Below are positions 24,401-35,300 of a stretch of 64,000 nt of DNA, one piece after another. The notes beneath the pieces are model-generated. The model worked only from the letters and a program-made list of their open reading frames with translations, was not told the DNA's origin and searched no databases. The position numbers and the translations under genes were made by a program. Location: positions 19,088,618 to 19,152,617 of the forward strand of contig NC_092013.1 of the NCBI RefSeq assembly GCF_042242105.1, read 5' to 3'. Source of the DNA: Pempheris klunzingeri. Its lineage: Eukaryota; Chordata; Actinopteri; Acropomatiformes; Pempheridae. Each line of letters begins with the position of its first letter. Position 1 is the stretch's first letter.

Positions 24401-27400
24401 GCAGGACCCATGTGACAAACATCTGGTACTGATCCTGTAGGAAAAGTCCATCTCACTTAACCCTTCATTGTCTTTCAGTATCAAACCTTTTGCACAGCCC
24501 CCATACTCAAGCCTATCAGGTCCCGTACCACAGTCCATACCAAGTAAGTATGAATTAAAATTTGTTCTTCAAAAATGAAACCAAATCAACTGTTTTATAA
24601 ATGTCTGTGTGTGTTCTGTTCAGGTTATGAACCTTTGGCACCTCCACCTGCACCAACTGCTACTGCAGTGCCAGTGTGGCAGGACCGGACCATCGCCTCC
24701 TCCAAGCTGCGGATGCTGGAGTACTCGGCCTTCATGGAGGTCCAGAGAGACCCAGACAACGTGAGTGAACATTTACAATGAGGCTTCCCACAGACAGACA
24801 TAGGTGGATTACTGAACCGGCCTAGTGGGCACAGACTGTTAAGACTGTTCAGATTTCCTGTTGGAAAGCCCCAGAGCTCAGTTAAAAGCAGGGATGTCCT
24901 GATCTTGTTTGTTGCTCCCTGATCCTGATTTTTCAAATGTTGAATATCTTTCAGTCAAATCAAATCCAACATTTGTTTTTGTTCATTTTCATATTAGAGC
25001 TACTGAGGATACAGTAGAAATAGCAAAGTAATTAAAATGTGTCCATCAGTAGAAAATGTCTGCTTTAAGAAAACACAACCAGCACCTAATGTTTTTTTTC
25101 ACTATGTCCTACAATATCTGTATTGTGTGCAGCTGTATTTAGTATATTATCTGTGCAGAGGAGTGTCCGTGTGGATGTGCCGTGGCAGGAAGGTTTGGAC
25201 AGGTTCAGCTGATGTTCAGCTGATGTTCTTGAGGTGAACCATGTCCCCCTCTGTCTCTGTCCTCCTGCAGTACAGCAAACACCTGTTTGTCCACATTGGA
25301 CAGACCAACCCCTCCTACAGCGACCCGCTCCTAGAGGCTGTGGACATCCGGCAGATCTACGACAAGTTCCCTGAGAAGAAGGGCGGGCTCAAGGAGCTTT
25401 ATGAGAAAGGCCCTCAGAATGCTTTCTTCCTAGTTAAATTCTGGGTGGGTCATTATTATATTATTGTCTACCAGTATTTAGCTAATGTGGAAAAGAGTGA
25501 GATCTTATTCATGTACAGACTTTTAGCTCAGTGGGAGGCAATAACAATGCCAACAGATCTTTAATCACTTTAATCAGTTGAAAACAATATCTACAAATAA
25601 CGAATAAAAACAAATGCTTGAAGTTATAAAATTGACATTTAATTGTATTTTACTGACATAATCACAATTTCATTACTAATGCTTCATTGTGTACTTCAGC
25701 ACTTTCATTCACTTCAGCATCTTACATTCTAGTGTAACCTCAGAATTTATGTGCTATGGGGAAATTAAGTTACATCCAAGTGTGCGATGGTCGTCACCAG
25801 TCTGACTGTAGATGTATGACCTCTGCAGGCCGACCTGAACAGCAGCGGCATGCAGGATGGCCCTGGTTCTTTCTATGGCGTCAGCAGCCAGTACAGCAGC
25901 CTTGAAAACATGACGATCACTGTTTCAACCAAAGTCTGCTCGTTTGGCAAGCAGGTTGTCGAGAAAGTAGAGGTGAGAACGTGCAATGACTCTGTGTTCT
26001 CTGCTCAAACACCTGATGCGCTGCCTCCCAGTTTCACCTTGCTACTCGGTGTGTTTGACTCTGTGTGTGTTGCAGACAGAGTACGCCCGCCTGGAGGGAG
26101 GAAAGTGTGTTTACAGGATCCACCGCTCTCCTATGTGCGAGTACATGATCAACTTTATCCACAAACTCAAACACTTGCCTGAAAAATACATGATGAACAG
26201 TGTTCTTGAAAACTTCACTATCCTACAGGTACGGTATATATTTTATCTGATTGTTAAAGGAATAGTTTGACATTTTGTAAAATATACAGGGGTCTATTAA
26301 GTCTTGAAAGTTTTAAAAAATGATAGGTTTGGATATTTCTTAATTTGAATATACTGCTTGAAAAATGCTTAATTTTCAACATGATATGGCGTGTTATCTA
26401 CATAATCACCTATGCAAACCAAAAATATTCAATTATTCGAAATGAAACAATTGCACCATCATATTCGCTTGTCTCCTGGCGTCACATTCCAGATAATAAC
26501 CATGATCATATAATCAAAGTTAATAACATCAGCTGGTAAAACTGACAAACGTGACAATGCACATTCATTGCTGTGGGTGTAAAGGGAAATAAATAATTTT
26601 TGTAATTCATAGTAACAAAGTAGATGTGATGGTAAAGGACTCGAGAGTCTGGCTTAGGTACCTCTAAAGTGCTTGAATTTTACTCTTAAAAAGCTATATG
26701 AACCCTGTATATATAATCTTGACTTTCATGCTGAGAGATGAGATGATTGATGCCACTCTCATAACTGTAGCTGCTTAGCTTAGCTTAGCACAAAGACTGG
26801 AAACAGAGGGGAATAGCTAGCATAGAACATAACTCCCACAATGTGACCCTTTTACACTGTTTTTTTTGTACAAAACAAATTATTTATAATGCGTTAATTA
26901 TTGAGCTTTATTAGATTTAGAACACAACCAGGCTAGTTGTTATCCCCTGTTTCCAGTCTTCATGCTAAGCTAAGCTACCTGGCTTCTGAGAGTGGTATCA
27001 TCGTATCTAACTCCCAACAAGAAAGCCAATAAAAGTACACTGTTGCCCATAAAGTTGGAATAAAATGTTTTTCTTACCTCTTCTCATGAAATGCTTGTGA
27101 CTATGTGATTTATTCTTGATAAATGAAGTGTATATCTTCTCAACTTTATTGATCAAACTCTTCCAAACATATCACAGTGAAACTTAAACCACAATTAACC
27201 TTTGCAAACTGTGTATTCAGGCTTTAACAAAATTGGGGGTATTGAACAATTATTCCAACTTTATGGGCAACAGTGTATTTTCCAAATTTTTTAGCAATTC
27301 TTTTTACAAATAAAGACATGATCAGTATTCCTAAACAGACTGCGCTGCTTCATGTTTTTTACTTGTCATTGTCCCTTTGCCCCTCAGGTGGTGACGAACC

Positions 27401-27501
27401 GCGACACCCAGGAGACCTTGCTCTGTATAGCGTTTGTTTTTGAGGTTTCCACCAGTGAACACGGAGCTCAGTATCACGTCTACAGACTTGTTAAAGACTA
27501 G
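11669..27501 (+). CDS. tead3: TEA-domain transcription factor TEAD3
   Basis: Sequence-specific nuclear factor that binds M-CAT elements and recruits YAP/TAZ at the end of the Hippo pathway. Exons: 11669-11864, 18947-19011, 19847-19909 (or 20052-20114), 22423-22434, 23469-23594, 23748-23788, 24479-24543, 24624-24760, 25271-25444, 25829-25972, 26076-26228, 27388-27501. All junctions keep frame, giving 429 residues (human TEAD3 is about 435). The TEA domain spans about residues 28-104 ([30 protein letters not shown]). The C-terminal half is the YAP-binding, lipid-binding domain ([43 protein letters not shown]). Cys362 in SPMC corresponds to the palmitoylated cysteine of human TEADs. TEAD3 is favoured over TEAD1/2/4 by [25 protein letters not shown] and [13 protein letters not shown]. 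Teleosts usually have two co-orthologues, and I cannot say whether this is tead3a or tead3b. Confidence 0.95.
13306..13578 (-). mobile_element. hAT-like MITE, antisense copy
   Basis: Reads in reverse relative to the copies near 6 kb and 7.6 kb. Its right edge GAAAATAATAGCCGCAGCCCC is the reverse complement of the GGGGCTGC...TATTATTTTC start. It contains the reverse of the family's inner blocks, and the edge near 13310 holds CTGATCGATTGAGC. Boundaries are approximate. Confidence 0.5.
14726..15093. mobile_element. Palindromic MITE, copy 1
   Basis: Terminal inverted repeats of about 27 bp: GCCAGCAGCCATTAGCTTAG at the left is matched by the reverse complement of CTAGGCTAACTGGCTGCTGG at the right. 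The inner right arm holds GGCTAGCTGTTTCCCCCTG and CAGTCTTTATGCTAAGC, a motif set common in teleost genomes. It codes for nothing. A second copy is in the last intron of the same gene. Confidence 0.6.
15452..15489. repeat. (CT)n microsatellite ending in CAG
   Basis: A CT run of about 35 bp ends TCTCTCTCTCAG, which looks like a strong splice acceptor. No downstream exon keeps the tead3 frame, so it is listed as a simple repeat only. Confidence 0.75.
17764..17945 (+). promoter_or_regulatory. Putative internal tead3 promoter and noncoding first exon
   Basis: GGCCAATCAG at 17764-17773 is a full NF-Y (CCAAT) match. Thirty bases on, AGGAATG occurs twice (17803-17809 and 17812-17818, 9 bp apart), the M-CAT/TEAD-binding core. 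A GC-rich stretch follows and ends GAGAGTACG|GTGAGT, a strong donor at 17946. This would make a noncoding exon splicing to 18947. Such a transcript lacks the ATT start and part of the TEA domain, so it could give an N-terminally shortened protein. Promoter activity is inference. Confidence 0.45.
18947..19011 (+). CDS. tead3: tead3 exon 2 (TEA helix 2)
   Basis: 65 nt between TTTTGTCACAG and GTAAAC. With the split Gly codon it encodes [20 protein letters not shown] plus Q, identical to vertebrate TEA domains. It joins in phase 0 to either of the two following 63-nt exons. Confidence 0.95.
19847..19909 (+). CDS. tead3: tead3 exon 3a, recognition helix, TEAD3-type
   Basis: 63 nt, phase 0 at both ends, acceptor CCTTTAG, donor GTAGGT. 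Starts VSSHIQVL and ends [13 protein letters not shown], the form found in human TEAD3. It covers the third, DNA-reading helix of the TEA domain and the basic tail after it. Confidence 0.93.
20052..20114 (+). CDS. tead3: tead3 exon 3b, alternative recognition helix, TEAD1/2/4-type
   Basis: 63 nt, phase 0 at both ends, 142 bp after exon 3a. Acceptor TTCTGTGCAG after a long pyrimidine tract, donor GTATGC. Starts VSSHLQVL and ends [13 protein letters not shown]. It shares 14 of 21 residues with exon 3a, but its tail matches TEAD2/4 (and fly Scalloped-like) forms. It is open and intact with no decay, so it is probably a functional mutually exclusive exon. Using both exons would keep frame but duplicate the helix. 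Skipping both would delete it. Confidence 0.85.
20115..22422. other. tead3 intron before the microexon
   Basis: About 2.3 kb with no exon or clear mobile element recognised. It ends with the branch-point-like TACTAAT (22393-22399) and a strong pyrimidine tract. Confidence 0.6.
22423..22434 (+). CDS. tead3: tead3 12-nt microexon (AMNL)
   Basis: GCAATGAATTTG lies between TTTGATTCAG and GTAAGT and encodes Ala-Met-Asn-Leu. Human TEAD3 has the same four residues at this point, before DQ. It is phase 0 at both ends, so it can be skipped in frame. TEAD1 carries an alternatively used four-residue exon (VTSM) at the equivalent place. TACTAAT 24 nt upstream of the exon is a near-ideal branch point. 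Confidence 0.88.
23977..24033 (+). CDS. tead3: Possible tead3 57-nt cassette exon
   Basis: Between CACACCAG and GTAAGT lie 57 nt that enter and leave in phase 2, the same phase as the junction of exons 23748-23788 and 24479-24543. Inclusion would insert [20 protein letters not shown] where the usual product has D, with no stop. Correct splice sites at both ends, a length divisible by 3 and an open frame make chance unlikely. I do not recall this segment in mammalian TEAD3. It would lengthen the proline-rich linker between the DNA-binding and YAP-binding domains. Confidence 0.6.
26773..26987. mobile_element. Palindromic MITE, copy 2
   Basis: Inverted arms of about 46 bp. The left arm contains CTTAGCTTAGCACAAAGACT and the right arm the reverse complement AGTCTTCATGCTAAGCTAAG. 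Both continue through a matched GGAAACAGAGGGG/CCCCTGTTTCC block. Same family as 14726-15093. Confidence 0.7.
27038..27275. mobile_element. TA-flanked MITE, Tc1/mariner type
   Basis: 238 bp with terminal inverted repeats: CACTGTTGCCCATAAAGTTG at the left, and its reverse complement ending TATGGGCAACAGTG at the right. Arms extend about 26 bp with hardly any mismatch. The element is flanked on both sides by TA (27036-27037 and 27276-27277), the target duplication of Tc1/mariner elements. No coding capacity. Confidence 0.85.
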
Positions 27502-28443
27502 CAGCTCTTCAGGGAGGTTTTGGAAAAGCCAGACAAAAGCGTGACACAATCTCTCTTCGACCAGCTCAACCATCCAGGAAAGACTAAAAATAAAAGACAA
27601 CAAAAAAAAAACAAAAAAACATTCAGACAATCCTAGACCGAACTAACATGGACACATTTTATGCTTTAAAAAACAGTCTCGTTCGCAAGGAGAAACAAAA
27701 GAGTGAATCTCACTGTGCCGACACGCAAAGAAACTTTGAAGAATTACGGATTTTTCGAACAACTAGCTATTTTCCATGTGTTTAAACATGCTTTAGATGA
27801 AGTGGGTCACTTTTGCCAAGGTAATTGATGGAGCTTGAAATGTTTTACTGAGGGAACGAGAATGTGCTGAAAAGACTCTTACAGTATCCAAGGGAGCACG
27901 CTCTGAGCAATAAGAGAAGTGTATATCAGATGGAAAAAGTAGAGAGAACAGGACCACCGAAGGGGAAAACCAGAGCCAAGTGGTATTTGTTGCAGTAGGT
28001 TTGTTAGGAAAGCAAGTGCCTTTTCTCCAAAGATTATATCATTGCCTGCCACTTTGGATTGCCTTTTTTACTACCTCTTGTTTTTAACAGAAAATAGTCA
28101 GACAGGTGTATAAATGTCAAAAGAAAAATTGGAAAAAAAACCTCTCAGATCCACATCTTTTGTGGCAGTTTTTGTATTCTGGCCCACAGAGGGATGGGAT
28201 GGGACAACTAACTTACATGTAGCCTGTTGTTTTACAAAATTTGAAAAAAAAAAAATCTTCCCAAGTGTTACAGTCCAAGTGTACAGGGAGAAGGTTTATT
28301 GTGTTACCGTACTATTTAGGTTCTGCTTTTTTTTTTTTTTTTTTTTAAATGTTTTATTACACGATTTAAAAATCAGGTCTTACAAGCATCTATCTATAAC
28401 TGACTTTTGACACTAAGGATGCTTTGTACCATTGCTAGCCTGA

Positions 28444-28449
28444 AATAAA
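28444..28449 (+). terminator. Poly(A) signal AATAAA, tead3 proximal
   Basis: AATAAA in CCTGAAATAAAGCC, about 940 bp after the stop codon, followed within 60 bp by GT/T-rich sequence (CTGTTATTTCTCTCTGTTTG). Confidence 0.55.
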
Positions 28450-29595
28450 GCCAGGGCTTTGCCATCCTTACGAGATCCCCTGTTATTTCTCTCTGTTTGA
28501 AGACGTGTGCGTGGTTGCACTTAAAAGATCATGAAAGGGGGGGGGGGGGCGGGTGAAGCAACATCAGTGCTTATTTTCTGCCTTGAGTTATGTAGCCTAA
28601 TTGAAAAATGAATTGTTTCTGTACTGTGAGTCAGTGGATGCTAAAGGAATATGTGTTACATAGGAGTATTTTTTTCGGGGGAGGGGGGACTTTATGTTCA
28701 TATTTGTGATCAAGTAGCTCAGCACAGAGACCATGGTTTGAGCGGAGAGAAGTTAATCACTGTTTCTTTTGTTTAAAAAAGAGATTGTATGCTGTGAAGT
28801 CGGGTCATTTGCTTCACCTTCCTCCTTGTATTGTGTGGAGAAGCTGCATCTGTTGATAAAAGATCGGTTTTGATATTTGACTTTTTTTTTTTTTTTTACT
28901 GATAATACACATGAAATGATTTTGAAATCATACTAAATAATTGTCTTGAATGAGAGCTATTGTCTCTGTGCTGTGGACTATGACCATTGATTGTTATTTA
29001 TAGGGTTGGAAAAGAAATAGCGGGAGGGCCGGGTCGGGCACTGGAGATGTATTGATCATTTTCCATTGTGATGGAGATGTTAAAAGTATTGCAGGACTCA
29101 AATTGGAGACAGGAGAACTGTCATCCCATGGATCCTGCGAGACAAGTGTCTACTCTGTGTGGTTCACTGGACAATTGTGCTATAAGAGTTCAAATTTAAG
29201 ATATTGTATGGTGGAATATTTGCACCTGGCTTTGAATGTCATGTTTCACAAGCTAGATACAATAACACTCCTCCTCTAGCAGGTCTCTCAATTTATCTTT
29301 TATACAGATTTTTTTTTTTGCCATTATCAAGATTAATGTTTTGTTGTGATTCTGTTGTCTTTTGACTTTCAGTGTTTGCCATATGCTTCACTGAAAATAA
29401 TGTGTGATTGTGCTGATATTGATTATTAATAATGAGATATCTAATGTATCATATTCTGAATGGTGTGGGCAGTTTTTTTTTTGTTGTTTTTTTTTGGTTT
29501 AAGGTGGTTTACTGTTGTCTTTGTTACCATTGTGCATTGCAATTTTATACTTCCAAGTAGAGGTTGGACTATGTAATCAAACAAATGTATCTAAC

Positions 29596-29601
29596 AATAA
29601 A
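29596..29601 (+). terminator. Poly(A) signal AATAAA, tead3 distal
   Basis: AATAAA in CTAACAATAAAAGACG, with T-rich sequence 70 bp downstream. It would define a 2.1-kb 3' UTR. Confidence 0.45.
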
Positions 29602-30039
29602 AGACGCATGGTGCCTTTGGGGCCATTTTTCCCCAGAAAACTTATTAAACATGTTTGTAAACTTTTTTTTTGTCCATGATGGTTCTTTTCGTATCGATAT
29701 TACTGGGGCCTGTGAAACCAAACGTTGTGTTAGCGTCGGCTTCCACAAGTTGGCTGTATGATCCTGTTTAAGCTTCTTGTTTTACCCATTTTACTGAATG
29801 AACAGCTTAACATTTGTTGTTGCTGCAATTGACAACAATTGGCAATTATCATATTTGATTGCATACTTTAATTTGCCAGCAACACTAACAAAAATGAAAT
29901 TCACCCTTTTCGTGCATTTAATCCCCACTGAAATAAGAATAACATTTCAGATAAGGTGTTATCTTAAAAGTATCCATGCAAGATATTAAAAGTATGATTC
30001 ACAGTCTTTTCACAGGCTTTTGAACCCTTACAAAGTATT

Positions 30040-30249
30040 TTCTTGATTGAGTAATCAATTGTTTTGTTTGTTAAATCCCAAAAATAGTGATGAATGCCCT
30101 TCAAAAGTTGCCATATATTAATATAATAAATTAAATATACTAATAAAAAGGGAAGGTAGCAAATCCTCATTCTTGTGGAGGCGGAACCATGAAATGTTTT
30201 CCCATGAAAAATCACTTCTAATTGATTAATAAACTAATTGTTTCTGCCA
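30040..30249 (-). mobile_element. hAT-like MITE fragment
   Basis: Contains GATTGAGTAATCAATTGTTT, AAATCCCAAAAATAGTGATG, AGCAAATCCTCATTCTTGTG and AATTGATTAATAAACTAATTG. These are inner blocks of the same family as the copy at 5971, degraded and lacking clean termini. Strand is uncertain. Confidence 0.4.
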
Positions 30250-30759
30250 GACTTACTATACACAGTTGGTTAGTTTAATAAATAACAAAACATCTTAGTT
30301 CACAAGCTCCTGTCTGAAATCATATAAAGCTGTTAGATTAAAAAGTACATTGTTTGCCTGTGTAATGTAAAAGCAAAGCCTGTGTCAGAGACTGATAAGC
30401 ACCTTCGACTGTGTCCAGCGTTTGACGGAAAGAACTTCACCTCCCAGCATCAACCGCGGCTGAAGCGGACTCAAACCGGAAACGACAATAACAACGGATG
30501 TTCGGCGAAAGCTTCCAAATTAAGACTTTACTCAAAAAGAAGTGATTACTTATTTGAAACCGAGTTTTTGCAATAAAACACTCACATTTACTATTCGCCC
30601 CGTCAAAACGTGTTCTACATATGTGCTAAGGGGGGTTTTGTCCCTAAAATAAGGACGCAGCTCAAGTTCCTGCTTTACTTTGAAGGGGAAAATACAACAG
30701 GAGGTCACAAGAAATACTTTCACGCCAGCTGACTTAACACTGACAGGAAAAACACAGCA

Positions 30760-30967
30760 ATGGAAGTGGCCAAACACCTTTAGGTCGGTGTTTGTTCTCT
30801 GAAATGTAAATGTGTACTCTTGCTAATAATTAACCAGGTTTACAATAATATATAGCGGGCACGCTAACAGGAAGTGTTTTGGTCCAAGGCTAAAACTGGC
30901 ATTACAGCATTATAACTGCACATCAAACGATTCCGTTCACTACACCTGTCGCCAACAGGTCCGTAAG
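30760..30967 (+). promoter_or_regulatory. Putative smpd2 promoter and noncoding exon
   Basis: TATA-less sequence between the tead3 3' end and smpd2, with ACAGGAAGTG (30867-30876), an ETS-type site, and a further GGAAGTGG at 30763. It ends CCGTAAG|GTGAGT, a consensus donor at 30968. The acceptor TTACATTAG at 32263, 62 bp before the smpd2 ATG, gives a plausible splice partner. A second possible noncoding exon follows TTTACTTTTAG at about 31425. Confidence 0.4.
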
Positions 30968-32325
30968 GTGAGTTCATTTAGCTGGTGAATTAACTATTCC
31001 GCTAACCAGTCAACAGACACCGTAGCTAGCATCACAGACATTAGCCAAACGGCTAGCTAAAGTTGTTCAGCAGACGTTAAGGTCTTCTAACTGGTTAACG
31101 TTACCTACAGTGATTAACTCTAACATGTTAATATAATGTCCAACGATACATAATAATGAGGCTGACTGTGTTCAAGCGGTTTCATTGAAATATCCATTAG
31201 CAAAGCATTCAGCAGGCTAACGAGTGGAGCTACTGGCTGTCCAAGCATTTATGTTAGCTAAAACTTTACGAGCTAACGAGCTTGTTCATGTCTGCATTTC
31301 TTGTCCATCGGTTATTTTGAATAGCATGTAGCTTAATCTGGAGTAATTTAGCTGAGAAAAGATTCAGGTTTAAACACAGGGTGTTGATGACACTGAATGT
31401 CACTGAGTTTATCTTTACTTTTAGGTTGTTACGTCCAGTGTGGGCGCCACTGTTACCTGGCTACGACATCCACTGTCTGTGTGACTGATGCAGAAACCCT
31501 CAGTGTTTAGCAACCCTGGGTTCATGTTAGTCAAAGAAGTTGTTTATTGTCTTTATGAGCGATGCTTTCTTCGCATTGACACACACGAATAACCAGTTTT
31601 GCCCGTTTAAAAGACCATGTTTTATCTGTCAGTGAAGCCCTTTGATTCTTTTTCACTGCATTGCTGCTTCGCCTTCTTCTCTCCGGACAGAGCAAAGCCG
31701 TGTCAGCACTCTGTTTGGGGCCTGGTGGTGTATTGTTGCACTCCCGGGAGAAAGACTGAATACAATCGTCTCCTCATTTTGTCTCATCACCAACATTTTC
31801 CCTCTGCACCACACAGTGAGGCCTGCCAGGGTCAAGCTGATTGTACCATTACAGATGTCAATTCTTTCTTTAGTATATAAATATATAATGATATTTATAA
31901 ATAAATGATGTCCAAAGTCTATTCACATCTAATGTAGTGTTCCTGATGAGGAAATCAGATCTGTTGACAGTGTTTTAGTTCAAATTTGCTGAATCCTTCA
32001 ATGCGGTGTGCACTTTTGGAGCTGACAATGCAGTTTTTAATGTCTTTTTCTACTTGTTATTTTGCGGAGACTCGTGATTGTGTGCTCTTTAATTCTCTAA
32101 AGGCAAGTAGCCTTTCCTTGCAGAATTACTCCTATTTTATTACACGTCATATGTGTTAATGCTGGATGTTTTTGTGCACCCAGACTTTCCACCTAATGTG
32201 TTCATTTGGGATTAAATTATAAACCAAGGACTAACAATCACTTGTGTGTGTGTGTTACATTAGGAGCTGTCTCCGTCATCTCACCCGACCTGACACTCCA
32301 TCATCACGTCTACTGATCTGCCAGC

Positions 32326-35300
32326 ATGGCTAACACAAACTCTGTCAGTGTCCAGGTCTTCTCTCTGAACTGCTGGTCAGTGCCTGTGGTTTGTGGTTTA
32401 TTCTTAATGCAATGTTTTTGTCTTTATATGTGTATAGGAAAAAAAAACAAAAACACAGTGTCCACATTCGCTCTGTTTATTTTTTCAGGGGGATCCGCTA
32501 TCTTAGCAAACACTGTCCTCAGCGCTATGCCATGATCGGAGATATGTTATGCAAGGAGGAGCATGATATTGTCTTACTGCAAGAGGTTGGTGGAAGCCAT
32601 GTTACAACAGCTGTAGAGCAGCTTATCTGATCTTTTTCAGCTTGTCCGTTCGGTTACATTTGGTGTTTCCTGCAAGGAAGACCAACACTAGTCATAACTC
32701 ATGAGCAGTATTAATATATGGAGAGATTAAGACACCTGGTGTGCTACTTTTCTAGTAACACGTTCATTGTCTTTTCAGGTGTGGAGTGAGAAAGACTATC
32801 TCTCCTTGAAAAAGAAACTTGCCTGTAGTCATCCTCACTCTCATTACTTCAAAAGGTAATGTTTTTACTCTCACTCCAAGGGTTCTGTGCAATCATTTTT
32901 CAACCTGTTAAGTCTGCATGTCTTACAATCTATGATTAAAATTCATGAATAAGTTCTCATATCTTCAAAAGGCCGCTGAAGTGCCTTAGTGTCAGAAAAA
33001 TTTACTTTCATGGCATTGATCCATCTGCAAAATTTTGCTGAAGCTTAGGCCTTACCTATAAGGATTAACTTCTGCAGCTTAATTCTTTCTTGACCTCCAT
33101 ACCAAAGCATAAGACTGAGATTAATCAAAGGCCCCAGCTTTTTAATCCCCTCTGCACCTCACAAAAATGTCAACTCTAGTAGACAGGTTCTCACATCTAC
33201 TACAGATAACATGTACTTATGATAGCCAGAGGAAGGGTTATGGTGAGTTATTTCATTAAGCGATAATCATGTACTGCTGGAACTTAGTGTGTAGTAGTAC
33301 AGCTTCTTCTGCTCATGTCTTGCTTTTTCTCTCCTACTGCAGTGGAGTCATTGGCAGCGGACTGGCCATTTTCTCCAAACACAGAATCCATGACACGTTT
33401 GTTTATCGCTACTCACTGAATGGTTATCCGTATATGGTAAGACTGCAGAGCCTGAGACACACTCAAATATGACTTGCTGAAAATGAATATTAGATTAAAC
33501 AGTTGAAAAAGATAATGTCGTTATTTTGCAAAAAGAAAAACCCAAAACGTTATTCATAGCACTGCTTAAAAAAACAGTAACAAAGTGTGATTCTTTAGTG
33601 TTACATCCATCTCTTTGCAGAATAGCAGATCTCCTTTTCTCTCCTAACTTTGTATCTTTACCAATATTTAGGCTCACCATGGAGACTGGTTTGGAGGCAA
33701 AGCTGTCGGATTGGCCGTCTTAAACATCGGCAGCCTGACTGCAAACGTCTATGTTACTCATGTAAGGTTTCCGAACATCAGTTCTCAGCCCCGCCCGTCC
33801 ATTATTTCCCATTATTGATCAATGTGCTGCTGTCCCTGTGTGTTGACTTTAGCTGCATGCAGAGTACTGCAGAGACAAGGACTCTTATCTACCTCACAGA
33901 GTGGTTCAGGCCTGGGAGCTGCAGCAGTTCATCCGGTACTCTTGTCTTTGCTCGTGTATTAGGCACATATGGCATGAACCACTGTTTGCTTACTCTGGTG
34001 TTTATTTGCATGTTTTTCTCAGGTGAACCTCACCTGTCGTTAGTTGGCGTTAGCGATGTTTGTAGCCAACACTTTTCCCCTAAGTGTTCAGCAGTATTCT
34101 TAGCAGAGTAAAGCATTACAATCATAGTGCGTTTCATCTTGATGTTAGCTTGTGTCATTGGTAATAATGTGTCTTCTGTGCTCGTCAGTCACACCTCCAC
34201 TGCAGCAGATGTGGTGATTTTAGGTGGTGACCTCAACATGCACCCTCAGGACCTCGGCAACAGACTACTGAGGACTTACACTGGACTCCGGGACTCCTAT
34301 TTAGAGACGGCTAAATTTGATGTAGGTAGTGACAAGAATGCTACAGATTCTTAGGATTAATTTGTCACAATAGAGTAATTCTAGGGAAATTCAGTTTTTA
34401 CTCGTCATTTTGTCTATAATTTACATTTATTATGGTGACATTTTACCTTTTACTGTTTTTACATGTATCTATCTCAGTGGTAAAATATGGTGTGCCATGA
34501 CAGTGGTAGACAGCAGCACAGATGGCCACTGGTTTGAGTCCCTAATTTAATCTCGTGTTCTTACCATTTATGTGGATGTAAAAGCAAGATGACCATACTC
34601 TAGAAGTCTGGTATTATCATCCGCTGCAATTTAAAGCTCATTGTACACACAACTTCAATTGGTACACTTGGTCAGGAGGCAGTTCTGCAAAATTGTGAAG
34701 CTGCATCCAGCAGTGTCATTGTGGCTGCATAGCTCGAGAACAAACCTGGCAAGTAAAATGTCATCATAGAAATAACGGTCTACAAGATTAAGATTAAGGT
34801 TATAAAGACAAAAGAAATGGACTTTTTGGACTCTTTTAATAAATGATGGGATTTCTTATCTGTTGCAGGGATGTGAGGATGGTATCACTTTAATAGCCGA
34901 CAACCCTTTTATCAGTAAAAAGGAGCTTGTTCCTTTTGACAAGGGAATTCGAATTGACTACATCCTGTTCAAGGTGGGTGAAAACTGAACCTGCCGTATT
35001 TGTGTCTCCTCATCCTCACAGGAACATGTTGGAGTCATCAGATGAATTTGTAATGTACCTTGACACCCAAAGACTACTTTGCTGTTTTTAATTGCCAGGG
35101 TTCATCCAAAGCAGACGTCTATTGTGATTTCATGTCCACCACCAAAGGCTCCGTCCCTGACCATCCATTCCCGTACTCCGACCACGAGGCTCTGACTGCT
35201 GAACTAAGGCTGGAGACACAAACTCCGACTGGGACCGGAAGTGACAGCCAAGCCAAGAACCGGGACTCTGCTGCAGGTATTTTGCTCCAGACATTCAGGT

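Larger units (their letters stand above)
26229..27387. other. Last tead3 intron
   Basis: 1.16 kb holding two back-to-back MITEs (26773-26987 and 27038-27275) and otherwise AT-rich unique sequence. Confidence 0.8.
27502..29601 (+). other. tead3 3' untranslated region
   Basis: Runs from the stop TAG at 27499-27501. It is T-rich, with several poly-T and poly-A tracts and a G10 run near 28540. No coding exon seen. At least two poly(A) signals are possible, so the true end is uncertain. Confidence 0.6.
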
